Shown here one piece after another: positions 1-8,951 of a stretch of 64,000 nucleotides of DNA. Each line of letters begins with the position of its first letter. Position 1 is the first letter of the stretch. The translations under genes and the position numbers were made by a program. The DNA comes from Pseudomonadales bacterium (GTDB lineage Bacteria; Pseudomonadota; Gammaproteobacteria; Pseudomonadales; Azotimanducaceae), in assembly GCA_028283025.1 (NCBI GenBank), contig JAPYNO010000091.1, forward strand, positions 1 to 64,000, given 5' to 3'. The notes beneath the pieces were generated by a model. The model saw only the letters and a program-made list of their open reading frames with translations. It was not told the DNA's origin and ran no database searches.

Positions 1-16
1 GGATAAGTTGTTTCAT
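1..16 (-). CDS. 5' end of a gene running off the left edge (product unknown)
   Basis: On the minus strand an ATG (14-16) reads M-K-Q-L-I before the window ends. An AAAGG Shine-Dalgarno-like stretch (24-28) sits 7 bases upstream, a normal spacing. Too little protein is visible to name it. The Pho-box half-sites at 130-202 read in the same direction as this gene, so it may belong to the phosphate-starvation regulon; that is inference from the upstream site only. Confidence 0.4.
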
Positions 17-129
17 ATCTGTACCTTTCAAAGCGAGTGGACACCGTGAATCATACCCTAATTCCTAGAGAGGAGGAAAGTAGAAGTTACGAAATGTTTC
101 TGAGCCCGCACAGCCGTTTGATGGCGTCA

Positions 130-202
130 TTGACATTCATGTGTCACTTGGATGACAAGCAAATGACAAATGAATGACATAAATATTGCATTTATATGAC
201 AG
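130..202 (-). promoter_or_regulatory. Pho-box-like array with 11-bp period (putative PhoB operator)
   Basis: Plus-strand hexamers TTGACA (130), ATGACA (152), ATGACA (163), ATGACA (174) and ATGACA (196) all lie on one exact 11-bp register; the positions between (141, 185) hold degraded copies. The reverse complement of ATGACA is TGTCAT, the core of the PhoB half-site CTGTCAT, and PhoB binds such 7-mers repeated every 11 bp with 4-bp A/T-rich spacers. The copy at 196-202 gives a full CTGTCAT on the minus strand. The orientation points toward the gene leaving the left edge. PhoB itself is not in the window. Confidence 0.6.
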
Positions 203-214
203 TCGCCGTATACT
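186..214 (+). promoter_or_regulatory. sigma70-like promoter of the small lipoprotein gene
   Basis: A -35-like TTGCAT (186-191) is followed after 17 bp by a -10-like TATACT (209-214), about 50 bases before the lipoprotein ATG. The -35 overlaps the Pho-box array, so PhoB binding could affect this gene as well. Confidence 0.4.
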
Positions 215-266
215 GCCCTCCATCGTCGTGAGACGACATTCTTCCGCAAAGAAGAGGAGGCCCAAA

Positions 267-572
267 ATGGCTCACTTCAAAAACTTTCAAAAACCACTTG
301 CGCGTAGCGCTGCGCTCTTCTTGAGCGCAACCCTGCTCACCACAGCAGGCTGTACAGGCGTGAATTTCGCCACCAGCGACTTCACACCGACGCACCGATG
401 GGCACGTCCAGACACCAGCATTGCTGAATACAACTTTCACAATGTCCGTTGCGTGCGCAAGTCCGACGTGGACACAGAAGGCGCACAGCCTCGTTCCCCA
501 GAGTTTCTCGCTTATCGCGAGTGCATGGAGGAAAAAGGCTTCAAACTCATGGGCATGGTGGCTCGTCGCTGA
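267..572 (+). CDS. small lipoprotein, unknown function
   Basis: The protein has 101 residues. The ATG at 267 is preferred over the in-frame ATG at 186 because a GAGGAGG ribosome binding site (254-260) precedes it directly. A lysine/arginine-containing N-terminus and hydrophobic stretch end in a lipobox LTTAGC (cleavage before the Cys at about residue 29), predicting a lipid-anchored periplasmic protein. The mature part has two more cysteines (in NVRCVRK and YRECMEE), which could form a disulfide. The family was not recognised. Its 3' end overlaps the convergent monooxygenase-like gene by 26 bp. Confidence 0.75.
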   Translation: MAHFKNFQKPLARSAALFLSATLLTTAGCTGVNFATSDFTPTHRWARPDTSIAEYNFHNVRCVRKSDVDTEGAQPRSPEFLAYRECMEEKGFKLMGMVARR

Positions 573-1413
573 GTAGATTTCGAAGCTCAGCGGCGGCCTG
601 ACGCAATGTGGACAGATGCTCCTTCGCGCTCAAGCCGCCGCCGAGCGTTCTCAGGCATAGATGCGTGAGGCCTTTTTGACGCCAGCCCTGAATGCGCTCC
701 TGCCATTCGGCTTGTCGCGGCCCCACGACTGCGATGCCAGCTTCCGTCCCAATATACTCTGGGTTGCGCCCGGCTTGCCGGGCGATCATATCGATATCGC
801 CTTTGATTTCGTCAAACTCATCAGGTGATGCGAGTACAAACCAGCCATCAGCATGACGGCCGATACGTGCTCGAATTGCCGCTGAAGGAATCGAACGTGC
901 GCCAATCCATAACGGAACAGGGCGCTGCACTGGCAGGGGGTCAATGCCGAGCTCTTTCATTTGATGCCATCGTCCGGTGAAATCAATCTTCGGCTCAGTC
1001 CAGAGTCGCTTGAGAAGCCTGACTTGCTCATCTGCGCGCGCACCGCGCGTGGAAAAATCTTGTCCAAGGGCTTGGTATTCAGCCTTGCTACTCCCGATGC
1101 CAATGCCAAGCCGTACACGTCCGCCACTCAAGACATCAAGCTCGGCGACCTGCTTGGCAAGAAGCACAGTCTGACGCGCCGGCGCGACGATCACCGAGGG
1201 AACAAGTTCAATCCGCTTGGTCATGGCAGCGATATAGGCAAGCAGCATCAGCGGTTCGTGCGCGTAAGCACCTTTTGGGCGGATGACCTGGTCGGGGATG
1301 CGCAGGTGCGTGAAACCTAAGTCCTCGGCGGTCAACGCAAACTCTGTGATCGCTCCAAGGTCATCGGTGAGTTCCCTGATGGGAAGTGATATGCCTACCC
1401 GGATTTCCTTCAT
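547..1413 (-). CDS. LLM-class (luciferase-like) flavin/F420-dependent oxidoreductase
   Basis: A 288-residue protein of the bacterial luciferase-like TIM-barrel family. Recognisable parts are the N-terminal strand IRVGISLP, the VIVAPARQTVLLAKQ segment, GGRVRLGIGIGSSKAEYQAL, and PVPLWIGARS. The family binds FMN or F420 and oxidises varied substrates; the substrate cannot be deduced. I chose the ATG at 1413 (MKEIRVG) over a TTG at 1440 that would overlap ubiB. It lies 13 bp downstream of ubiB and is probably the last gene of the ubiE-ubiB operon. Its 3' end overlaps the lipoprotein gene on the opposite strand. Confidence 0.8.
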   Translation of the reverse strand: MKEIRVGISLPIRELTDDLGAITEFALTAEDLGFTHLRIPDQVIRPKGAYAHEPLMLLAYIAAMTKRIELVPSVIVAPARQTVLLAKQVAELDVLSGGRVRLGIGIGSSKAEYQALGQDFSTRGARADEQVRLLKRLWTEPKIDFTGRWHQMKELGIDPLPVQRPVPLWIGARSIPSAAIRARIGRHADGWFVLASPDEFDEIKGDIDMIARQAGRNPEYIGTEAGIAVVGPRQAEWQERIQGWRQKGLTHLCLRTLGGGLSAKEHLSTLRQAAAELRNLLSDEPPCP

Positions 1414-1426
1414 AATATGTCCATAT

Positions 1427-3073
1427 TCAAGCTCGTACAATCAAATAGACCCCCGCAGCAAGCGTAAGCAGCCCCGCAATCGTGTCAGGCGTGTCAGGCG
1501 CATCAGGCATGACGGCTAGCGGGGACACAGACCAGCCTGCGAAGAATAGAAGTGCGATACCTGCGATGCGAGCAAATGCTTGATTTCCGTGCCTTGATCG
1601 CCCTGATCGCTGCAACCGACGCCCACGCGCACGCTCGTCAGCCACCTCATTCGTAAGACGATGAACTTCGCCGCGCAAGTCGCGAATCTCGGCAGGCAGG
1701 CGCGGCAGGCTCACAAATAATTCCGGCAGTTTACCAAGCAGCGACGTCAAGCTAGCCGCAGGCCCGAACTGGTCAGCCATCCAGCGTTCCATAAACGGCT
1801 TGCCGGTGTCCCACAGGTCGAGTTCCGGGTAGAGCCGGCGCCCCAAGCCTTCAACATACAGCAAGGTCTTTTGTAGCAGCACGAGCTGCGGCTGCAGTTC
1901 AAGGCGAAAGGCGCGTGCGGAGCGAAACAAGTCAAGCAGGAATTTGCCGAACTCAATTTGTGACAGCGGTTTTTGAAACACGGGCTCGCAGACTTCGCGA
2001 ATGATTGCCTCGAACGCACTTGCATCAGTTTCAGCGGGCGCCCAGCGGGCCTCAAGCAACAGGCGGGCCACCTCCTTGTAGTCGCGGCGGAAGAACGCCA
2101 TGAGGTTTTTAGCGAGATAGGCACGATCTATCTCGCCCAATTGCCCGATGATGGCACAGTCAAGGGCGATGTAGCGTGGTTCGCTTGGGTTTGCGACATC
2201 AATGAGGATGTTGCCTGGGTGCATATCGGCATGGAAGAAGTTGTGTACGAATACTTGCGTGAAGAAGGTTTCGACACCACGCTCGGCGAGCTTCTTCATA
2301 TCTGTGCCGAGTGCCTTCAGCCTTTCAACCTCGCTGATCGGCACGCCTTCGACAAATTCGAGCGTCAAGACATCGCGACTTGAAAATTCGCGATAGACCT
2401 TGGGCACGTACAGGAGTGGCGATGAGGCAAAATTATGCCGCAACTTGATGGTGTTATCGGCTTCCTGCTGCATATCGAGCTCGGCCAGAATCGTCGTTTC
2501 GTAGTCGTCCACCACGCGCATGAGATGCAATCGTTTGGCATCACTTGAATGGCGTTCGAGCAATTGCGCTACGCGCCGCATCAACACGATTTGCTCTTCG
2601 ATGCGCTCCCTAATGCCTGGGCGAACCACCTTGATGGCCACTTCGGTGCCGTCCCTGAGACGCGCGCGATGCACTTGCGCTACAGACGCTGAGGCAAGCG
2701 GCGCTTCATCGAAATTCTCAAAGATTTCGCCAAGCGGCCTGCCAAGACTCTTTTCGATGCGCATGATCGCAAGCGTCGATGCAAACGGTGTCACTTGCGT
2801 CTGGAGCTTCGCAAGCTCGTCAGCCATTTCATCAGACATGAGGTCGCGCCGCGTAGACAGCAATTGCCCGAACTTGATGGCGACCGGGCCAAGACGCTCT
2901 AGGAAGCACCTGAGCCTGATGGCACTCGCGGTCTTCGGCCGCGGCAGGCATTTCGACAGGCCAATACAGCCGCGCAGCCAAGCGGGCAAGCGGTGTACCT
3001 CGACATCCAAATCCTCGTGTAGGGTGTCGAGTCGATACCGCAGCGCTTTGAAGCCGAGACTGACGAGATTCAT
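1427..3073 (-). CDS. ubiB: UbiB-family atypical kinase/ATPase, ubiquinone biosynthesis
   Basis: A 548-residue ABC1/ADCK/UbiB protein, needed for aerobic ubiquinone synthesis as an ATPase of the inner-membrane Ubi complex. Diagnostic motifs are KFGQLLSTR (KxGQ motif), the alanine-containing nucleotide loop ASASVAQVHRA, the lysine strand EVAIKVVRPG, and HADMHPGNILID of the catalytic loop. Two hydrophobic C-terminal helices (last ~45 residues) fit UbiB membrane anchoring. The ATG at 3073 overlaps the ubiE stop as ATGA, indicating translational coupling. No ubiJ gene lies between ubiE and ubiB. Confidence 0.95.
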   Translation of the reverse strand: MNLVSLGFKALRYRLDTLHEDLDVEVHRLPAWLRGCIGLSKCLPRPKTASAIRLRCFLERLGPVAIKFGQLLSTRRDLMSDEMADELAKLQTQVTPFASTLAIMRIEKSLGRPLGEIFENFDEAPLASASVAQVHRARLRDGTEVAIKVVRPGIRERIEEQIVLMRRVAQLLERHSSDAKRLHLMRVVDDYETTILAELDMQQEADNTIKLRHNFASSPLLYVPKVYREFSSRDVLTLEFVEGVPISEVERLKALGTDMKKLAERGVETFFTQVFVHNFFHADMHPGNILIDVANPSEPRYIALDCAIIGQLGEIDRAYLAKNLMAFFRRDYKEVARLLLEARWAPAETDASAFEAIIREVCEPVFQKPLSQIEFGKFLLDLFRSARAFRLELQPQLVLLQKTLLYVEGLGRRLYPELDLWDTGKPFMERWMADQFGPAASLTSLLGKLPELFVSLPRLPAEIRDLRGEVHRLTNEVADERARGRRLQRSGRSRHGNQAFARIAGIALLFFAGWSVSPLAVMPDAPDTPDTIAGLLTLAAGVYLIVRA

Positions 3074-3768
3074 GCGCGCGCCGTGTGCAGCGTCACCACG
3101 CCGCCAAGCAGTCCATGCCAACGCACCTCTTCAAAACCGTGATCGCCTAGCATGAGGCTGACGGCATCAGGTGAGAGATGGGCGTCAATGGATTCGATGA
3201 GATAGTCGTAAGGGGCGGCATCGCCCGTCACCGCACGCCCAAGCATAGGCCATCCTGACTTGTAGAGGCGAAAAGCGCGCGCAAAGTGCTTGTTCTTCGG
3301 AATCGAAAATTCAAGAACAACAAAGCGGCCTCCAGATTTCAGTACGCGCCAACATTCTGCGCTTGCCTTCTCCTGATCGGAGAAATTGCGGAAACCAAAA
3401 GCGCACACAATGCAATCGAACGTGGCCTGCGCGAATGGCAAGCGCTCTGCCGAAGCGACCACATATTGGGTGGCGAGTACGCCTCGATTCAGCAGCCTGT
3501 CGCGTCCAAGCGTCAGCATCGCCTCATTTGCATCGGCAAGCACCAGATGGCCTGTATCGCCGACGGCTTGTGCGAGCAATCGCGTCATATCGCCGGTGCC
3601 GCCCGCAAGATCCAAAACCGAGTGACCTGCCCGTACCCCTGTTTGCTCAAGCGTAATGCGCTTCAATACCCGGTGCAGGCCGAGCGACATCAAGTCGGTC
3701 ATCAGGTCGTAGCGCTCTGAGGCCGAGTCAAAAACCCGCTGCACACGCTCGCTCTTCTCTTGGGTCAT
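3070..3768 (-). CDS. ubiE: ubiquinone/menaquinone biosynthesis C-methyltransferase UbiE
   Basis: A 232-residue SAM-dependent methyltransferase that C-methylates the benzoquinol ring in ubiquinone synthesis (and demethylmenaquinol where present). The family N-terminus VQRVFDSASERYDLMTDLMSLGLHR is split here only by description; visible motifs are FDSASERYDLMTDLMS, the SAM-binding loop VLDLAGGTGDMTR, the CAFGFRNF segment and RVLKSGGRFVVLEFS. Its length is close to the E. coli protein (251). It is followed directly by ubiB with a 4-bp overlap and preceded by the DUF971 gene 12 bp away, so these are one operon. Confidence 0.96.
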   Translation of the reverse strand: MTQEKSERVQRVFDSASERYDLMTDLMSLGLHRVLKRITLEQTGVRAGHSVLDLAGGTGDMTRLLAQAVGDTGHLVLADANEAMLTLGRDRLLNRGVLATQYVVASAERLPFAQATFDCIVCAFGFRNFSDQEKASAECWRVLKSGGRFVVLEFSIPKNKHFARAFRLYKSGWPMLGRAVTGDAAPYDYLIESIDAHLSPDAVSLMLGDHGFEEVRWHGLLGGVVTLHTARA

Positions 3769-3780
3769 CGCCGGTCAGCT

Positions 3781-4206
3781 TCAGCCTTGCACCTGCAGCG
3801 GCTGCCACTCGCCGACAACTTCGCTACGGCCCTGTGTGCGTCCATTATCTTTCGCATCGCGCGAAGCGCCAGCCGTCTTCAGGCGGATAAGATAGTCCTT
3901 CCAGTGCGCCTCGCGATTGTCACCGAGGTCGCGCAAGATCGACCATGTGTAGAGACCGGTATCATGCCCGTCATCAAAGCAAGGGCGAATGGCATAGCTG
4001 CCAACCATCTCGATGCGCTCGATGCCGACACGCTTCTTGCCAGCAACGAGCACAGCCTGTTCGGGGGCGTGTCCACGCACTTCAGCGGAAGGCGAGTAGA
4101 CGCGCAGCAATTCACATGGCAGCACATGTGTCACCGCATCGTCCCAAAGCACCTCAAGCGTGCGTGATTTGCGGTGCAAAATGATGTTGACAGGTGCTGC
4201 TGGCAT
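3781..4206 (-). CDS. DUF971 (GBBH-like N-terminal domain) protein
   Basis: A 141-residue single-domain protein. Recognised by IILHRKSRTLEVLWDD near the N-terminus, LPCELLRVYSPSAEVRGH and the C-terminal HDTGLYTWSILRDLG, typical of DUF971, the fold found at the N-terminus of gamma-butyrobetaine hydroxylases and in some iron-sulfur cluster assembly factors. The precise function is unknown. The start at 4206 (MPAAPVNI) matches the domain boundary; longer in-frame starts would overlap hslU. It sits between hslU (7 bp) and ubiE (12 bp), an arrangement I associate with other gammaproteobacteria. Confidence 0.85.
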   Translation of the reverse strand: MPAAPVNIILHRKSRTLEVLWDDAVTHVLPCELLRVYSPSAEVRGHAPEQAVLVAGKKRVGIERIEMVGSYAIRPCFDDGHDTGLYTWSILRDLGDNREAHWKDYLIRLKTAGASRDAKDNGRTQGRSEVVGEWQPLQVQG

Positions 4207-4213
4207 AGTGGTA

Positions 4214-5584
4214 TCAAAGAATGTACCTTGAGAGATCCTGATCCTCGGCAAGCTCGGCGAGTTCCTCGTTGACGTAATCAGCGTCAATAGTGACAGCCAC
4301 TTTGCTGCCTTGCGGCGCACTAAAAGAAATATCATCGAGTAGGCGCTCCATCATCGTATGCAGCCTGCGAGCACCAATGTTTTCAGTGGATTCGTTGACC
4401 TCGAACGCAAGCTCGGCAATACGCTTGATGGCGCTGTCCTCAAAGGTGAGCGCCACACCATCTACCTTGAGTAATGCCTGATACTGTTCAACCAAGGAGG
4501 CCGACGGTTCGGTGAGTATTCGGCAAAAGTCATCGGCAGTGAGCGCATCAAGCTCAACGCGAATAGGCAAGCGTCCCTGCAGCTCAGGAATCAAGTCCGA
4601 TGGCTTTGAAAGGTGGAAGGCGCCGGAGGCGATGAAGAGAATGTGATCCGTCTTCACCATGCCGCTGCGTGTTTGTACCGTGCAGCCCTCAACGAGCGGC
4701 AGCAGGTCCCGCTGCACGCCTTCGCGTGAGACATCAACCGATGCGCGCTCGCGCCCCGCCACCTTGTCGATCTCGTCAATGAAGACGATGCCGGTTTGCT
4801 CGACTGATTGCACTGCCGAGTTACGCACTTCCTCCTCGTTGACTAGCGATATGGCCTCCTCTTCTTCCAAGCGCCGCAGTGCTTCGCTGACCTTCAGGCG
4901 CACCTGCTTGCTACGCCCCCCGCTGAAGTTTGAGAGCACCTCCTGCAACTGATCACCCATGCCTTCAAGTCCGGGCGGTGTCATAATTTCAATGCCGACG
5001 CGGGTCTCACGAAGATCGAGCTCGACTTCACGATCATTCAAAGCACCTTCGCGCAGCTTGCGACGCATGAACTCGCGCGTGTCGGCACTCGCATCTTCCG
5101 TATCGCCGCTTGCCTGCGGCAAGAGTGCGCTCAGCAGACGTTCCTCGGCGGCCTCCTCAGCGCGCGGCCGAACACGTTTCAAGTGCTCTTGACGAACCAT
5201 TTTGACAGAGGCATCCACAAGGTCACGGATGATCGATTCGGCGTCACGCCCAACATAGCCAACCTCCGTGAATTTGGTCGCCTCGACCTTAATGAAAGGC
5301 GCTTTTGCAAGCTTCGCCAAACGGCGTGCGATTTCCGTTTTGCCGACACCGGTCGGGCCGATCATGAGAATGTTCTTCGGCATGACTTCATCGCGCAAGG
5401 ACTCGTCAAGCTGCATACGACGCCAGCGATTGCGAAGCGCAAGCGCCACAGCGCGCTTGGCCTTATCCTGACCAATGATGTGACGGTCGAGCTCATTGAC
5501 GATTTCGGGCGGAGTCATGACTTCCGCAACGTTGTCGTTGGCGTTGCTCGCGTTGGCGTCGAGCGCAGTGACAGGGAGGTTCAT
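4214..5584 (-). CDS. hslU: ATP-dependent protease ATPase subunit HslU (ClpY)
   Basis: A 456-residue AAA+ unfoldase that feeds proteins into the HslV peptidase. Motifs: [15 protein letters not shown] at the N-terminus, Walker [10 protein letters not shown] (about 76-84), Walker [10 protein letters not shown], and the C-terminal tail ending LSRYIL, which inserts between HslV subunits to activate them. I chose the ATG at 5584 because it overlaps the hslV stop (ATGA) and gives an ordinary N-terminal length; the longer frame from 5629 would lie inside hslV. Co-transcribed with hslV. Confidence 0.97.
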   Translation of the reverse strand: MNLPVTALDANASNANDNVAEVMTPPEIVNELDRHIIGQDKAKRAVALALRNRWRRMQLDESLRDEVMPKNILMIGPTGVGKTEIARRLAKLAKAPFIKVEATKFTEVGYVGRDAESIIRDLVDASVKMVRQEHLKRVRPRAEEAAEERLLSALLPQASGDTEDASADTREFMRRKLREGALNDREVELDLRETRVGIEIMTPPGLEGMGDQLQEVLSNFSGGRSKQVRLKVSEALRRLEEEEAISLVNEEEVRNSAVQSVEQTGIVFIDEIDKVAGRERASVDVSREGVQRDLLPLVEGCTVQTRSGMVKTDHILFIASGAFHLSKPSDLIPELQGRLPIRVELDALTADDFCRILTEPSASLVEQYQALLKVDGVALTFEDSAIKRIAELAFEVNESTENIGARRLHTMMERLLDDISFSAPQGSKVAVTIDADYVNEELAELAEDQDLSRYIL

Positions 5585-6132
5585 ATGTCGATTTGTTCTA
5601 TGCTTGTGGTGCGGTTGGTGTACACGCAAATGTCAGCGGCAATGGCGAGGCTGCGCTCGACGATGCCGCGTGCATCGATTTGCGTGTTTTCGAGCAGTGC
5701 GCGCGCGGCAGCAATGGCGTAGGCGCCGCCGGAGCCAATACCAATCAAACCTTCCTCGGGCTCGATGACATCGCCGGTGCCGCTGACCATCAAGGAGGCA
5801 TCTTTGCCTGCGACTGCGAGCAGGGCTTCGAGACGGCGAAGCGCACGGTCGCTTCGCCAGTCTTTCGCAAGTTCAACAGATGCGCGTGTCAAGTTGCCGC
5901 TGTGACGCTCAAGCTGACCTTCAAATCGTTCGAACAAGGTGAAGGCATCGGCGGTGCTGCCAGCAAAGCCCGCAAGCACAGGGTACTTTTGCAAACGCCT
6001 GACCTTGACGGCGTTGCTTTTCATGACTGTCTGCCCCATGGACACCTGGCCGTCGCCGCCCATGACGACTTGATTATCACGGCGCACGGCGAGAATGGTT
6101 GTACTTCGAATTCTGGGCACTTCGGTCACCAC
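5581..6132 (-). CDS. hslV: ATP-dependent protease peptidase subunit HslV (ClpQ)
   Basis: A 183-residue proteasome-beta-like peptidase. The catalytic N-terminal threonine is in [10 protein letters not shown], so residues 1-10 ([10 protein letters not shown]) would be a short propeptide removed by self-processing before Thr11; E. coli HslV removes only methionine. Other family features are [17 protein letters not shown], the [16 protein letters not shown] segment and GIGSGGAYA. The start is GTG, with its first base shared with the last base of the upstream SPOR-gene stop. It forms the HslVU two-component protease with the next gene. Confidence 0.95.
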   Translation of the reverse strand: MVTEVPRIRSTTILAVRRDNQVVMGGDGQVSMGQTVMKSNAVKVRRLQKYPVLAGFAGSTADAFTLFERFEGQLERHSGNLTRASVELAKDWRSDRALRRLEALLAVAGKDASLMVSGTGDVIEPEEGLIGIGSGGAYAIAAARALLENTQIDARGIVERSLAIAADICVYTNRTTSIEQIDI

Positions 6133-6758
6133 TAAACGGCTCGGTAGAGGGGGAGGGGGTCGATATCTTCAGCGCGAAGCTGCGCGGCCGCTTGCTCCAT
6201 CTGCTGCTTGGTGTCATAAGGCCCTACAAACACCCGATACCAGATGCCGCCGCCTTGCACGGTGACTTCTTGCGTGCGGCAGGGCAGCCCAAGGAGCAGG
6301 ATGCGCGCACGCAGCATCTCGGCTTTGTCCGCGCCGCGAAATGAGCCCGCCTGGAGAAGAAAGCGAGAGCCTGTGACCGCCTGCGGCGTAGGCTCTGCCA
6401 CGGGCGCAGCGGCCAGCACCGCCTCACTGGCACCGGGAGTTATCTCCTGTGGTGTGGTTTGGGTCTCCATGGACATCGGCTCGGACTGCTCTGCCACACG
6501 AATTGGAGGCAGCGGCTGGCCGGGTTCGCGCGTTGTGTCAATGACATCGGACTGCGTTAGCATGTCGAAGAATCGAAAGCTTAATTCTTGCGCTTCCGGA
6601 TTCTCGTAAGTGATCGAATCAGTCCGTTCAGAAATAATTTCTGGAGCAAAGAAGTCAAGCGCAGCGCGCGCACCGAGCACGAGCGCAACTCCGAGCGCCA
6701 CGCCTGTCACAAGCGTCGGCCACGAGATGCCAGCATTGGCGGCCTTGCGTTTGGCCAT
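6132..6758 (-). CDS. SPOR-domain membrane protein (FtsN-like)
   Basis: A 208-residue single-pass protein: basic start [10 protein letters not shown], one transmembrane helix (about 12-34), a periplasmic linker, and a C-terminal SPOR domain (about 130-208: [38 protein letters not shown]). SPOR domains bind denuded glycan strands at division septa. Placement beside hslVU and priA matches the FtsN-like protein of many gammaproteobacteria, so a septal role is likely, but the essential FtsN helix region is not obvious and I leave the symbol blank. Confidence 0.85.
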   Translation of the reverse strand: MAKRKAANAGISWPTLVTGVALGVALVLGARAALDFFAPEIISERTDSITYENPEAQELSFRFFDMLTQSDVIDTTREPGQPLPPIRVAEQSEPMSMETQTTPQEITPGASEAVLAAAPVAEPTPQAVTGSRFLLQAGSFRGADKAEMLRARILLLGLPCRTQEVTVQGGGIWYRVFVGPYDTKQQMEQAAAQLRAEDIDPLPLYRAV

Positions 6759-6828
6759 GGTATTCCTTTTGCGATTCGCTTCTCTATCACTAGCGGTTAA
6801 GCATTGTACTTGCTAGCGGTGTCTGTGC

Positions 6829-8793
6829 CTACAAGCTCTCCAACGGATCCACATCAATCACCCACCGCACGCCGCTTGGTTTTCGCTTAGGCAGGTTATT
6901 TTCAAGGTGGGCGAGCGTGGTGTGCAGTGCGCTGCGACTGCTCGCGAGCAGAACACAGGCAAACCTGTATCGATTGGCGCGCTTTGGTGACGGTGCTGGC
7001 ATCGGGCCGAGCACTTCGGCCGCCTGCGCACTGCGAGCAATGCCAGCGAGCGATTCAAGCCAGTTTTTAGCGTTTTCTTCTTTCACACTGTCGGCTCTCA
7101 GGAGCGCAAGCCGGCCAAACGGCGGCAAGCCAGCCATGTCGCGTTCTTTGAGTAGCCGTCTGGCAAATTCTTCATAGCCTTGCTGCACGAGCAGGTTGAG
7201 GGACGGATGTTCAGGGTTGAGGGTTTGAATGAGCACCTCACCTGGCATCTCGGCGCGGCCAGCGCGGCCAGCGACTTGCAAAATAAGCTGTGCGGTGTGC
7301 TCAGGCGCACGGAAATCGGCGCTGACAAAGCCCCAGTCGGCGCCAAGTACGCCGACGAGCGTGATGTCTGGAAAATGATGGCCTTTCGCAAGCATTTGCG
7401 TACCGACAAGAATCGCAGGCTTGCCTTGCGGAATCTCAGCGAATTTGGCAGCCATCTTCTTGCCGCGAATTGCATCGCGGTCAATGCGAATCACAGGTAC
7501 GCCAGGGAAGCGCTCGCTCGCAAATTCGGCAACTCGCTGCGTGCCTGCGCCGAATGGCAGCAGGTCGTCCCCGCCGCATTCAGGACAGGTGCGAATTGGC
7601 CGCGTTTCTCGTCCGCAGTGATGACAGCGCAGGCAAGCGGGCGATTGATGCAAGGTCATCGGCCATTCGCACGCTGAGCATTCAGCCTTCCAACCGCAAT
7701 CGCTGCACTGAAGGACAGGCGCGAAGCCGCGCCTGTTGAGAAACAGCAGCACCTGTTGGCCGCGTTGCAAGTGGCTGTGCATATGTCGAAGCAGTTCGCT
7801 GCCAATGCCCGCACGTTCCTTGGAAAGGCGTTCCCCTCGAATATCAGCGAGCTTGATATTTGGCAGGCGTGCACCCGCGGTTCGCTGCCCAAGGCGAAGC
7901 AGTTGATAGCGACCTTGCTGTGCATTGGCGATGGATTCAAGCGACGGCGTGGCCGAGCCGAGCACAAGAGGAATGTCTGCCACTTGCGCGCGCTTCACCG
8001 CAAAATCGCGCGCTGAATAGGCAAAACCACTTGTTTGCTTGTATGAGAAGTCGTGCTCTTCGTCGATCACGATCAAGCCAAGATTCGAGAAAGGTGTAAA
8101 CACCGCGGAGCGCGTGCCAATGAGCACATCCGCATGGCCCGATTCCGCTCGCACGCACGCCGCTTCACGCTTTGAGGCGGGCAACTCCGAATGACTCACC
8201 GCCACACGTTGAAAGCGTCTTTCAAATCGCGCCACGGACTGCGGTGTCAAGCCAATCTCCGGCACTAGCACCAAGGCTTGCTGACCGCGCTCGATCACCT
8301 GTTCAATCGCTTGCAGATACACCTCGGTCTTGCCGCTTCCGGTCACGCCCATGAGCACAAATACATTGAACCCTTTAGCGCTGGTGATGGCGCTCAAGGC
8401 TTCTCCCTGCTCAGGGTTGGCGGTGTGCGCTGCTTCAGGCTGCCATGCTTCGTGCGCCGCGCTCGCGTTCGGGGCGCGTACTGTGCGCCCGTGCTTGCGT
8501 GCTGGCGGCAATGCTGTGAACAGGACTTCGCCGAGCGGGTGATGATAGTAGTTGGATGCCCAGCGCAGCATCAAGAGCAGCTCGGCTGTGAGGGCTGGGC
8601 GGTCGCTGATAATCGCCTCAATCGGCTTTAGTTCCGGGCTGCTGCTACTGTCAACGAGTTCGACACAGATCGCCGGCACGCTTGTGCTTCCGAAAGGCAC
8701 CTTGAGCAAGGTGCCGGGGAGCGGCACTTCTAATCCATCTGGGATTCGGTAGTCAAATAGCTGACGAAGCGGCCGATTCACGGCGGCGCGCAC
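6829..8793 (-). CDS. priA: primosomal protein N' (replication restart helicase PriA)
   Basis: A superfamily 2 helicase that reloads the replisome at stalled forks. Visible are the 3'-DNA-binding start RAAVNRPLRQLFDYRIPDG, Walker [14 protein letters not shown], the IDEEHDFSYKQ box, and eight zinc-binding cysteines in CSDCGWKAECSACEWP, CLRCHHCG and CPEC. About 654 residues, shorter than E. coli PriA (732). The GTG at 8793 (ahead of RAAVNRP) is favoured by homology and a GGGAG/GGGA purine stretch upstream; a TTG at 8835 is an alternative that adds 14 residues. It is divergent from rpoZ. Confidence 0.93.
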   Translation of the reverse strand: MRAAVNRPLRQLFDYRIPDGLEVPLPGTLLKVPFGSTSVPAICVELVDSSSSPELKPIEAIISDRPALTAELLLMLRWASNYYHHPLGEVLFTALPPARKHGRTVRAPNASAAHEAWQPEAAHTANPEQGEALSAITSAKGFNVFVLMGVTGSGKTEVYLQAIEQVIERGQQALVLVPEIGLTPQSVARFERRFQRVAVSHSELPASKREAACVRAESGHADVLIGTRSAVFTPFSNLGLIVIDEEHDFSYKQTSGFAYSARDFAVKRAQVADIPLVLGSATPSLESIANAQQGRYQLLRLGQRTAGARLPNIKLADIRGERLSKERAGIGSELLRHMHSHLQRGQQVLLFLNRRGFAPVLQCSDCGWKAECSACEWPMTLHQSPACLRCHHCGRETRPIRTCPECGGDDLLPFGAGTQRVAEFASERFPGVPVIRIDRDAIRGKKMAAKFAEIPQGKPAILVGTQMLAKGHHFPDITLVGVLGADWGFVSADFRAPEHTAQLILQVAGRAGRAEMPGEVLIQTLNPEHPSLNLLVQQGYEEFARRLLKERDMAGLPPFGRLALLRADSVKEENAKNWLESLAGIARSAQAAEVLGPMPAPSPKRANRYRFACVLLASSRSALHTTLAHLENNLPKRKPSGVRWVIDVDPLESL

Positions 8794-8951
8794 TATTCGC
8801 TTTCCCGACTCCCCACGGTGCAGGCACCTAGACAATCGCTTGCATCTTTGGTTGCAGTGTCAGTACACTTTAACCTTTGCCGCGCATACTTCGTTTGGTT
8901 GTTGTGCCAGTGGCGAATGCTTGATCGCTCTCACTAGAGGAATGCCCTTTT

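Noticed and set aside
6790..6820. Direct repeat CTAGCGGT at 6790 and 6813 between priA and the SPOR gene.
   Set aside because: Only 8 bp each with no other supporting signal; expected by chance at this frequency.
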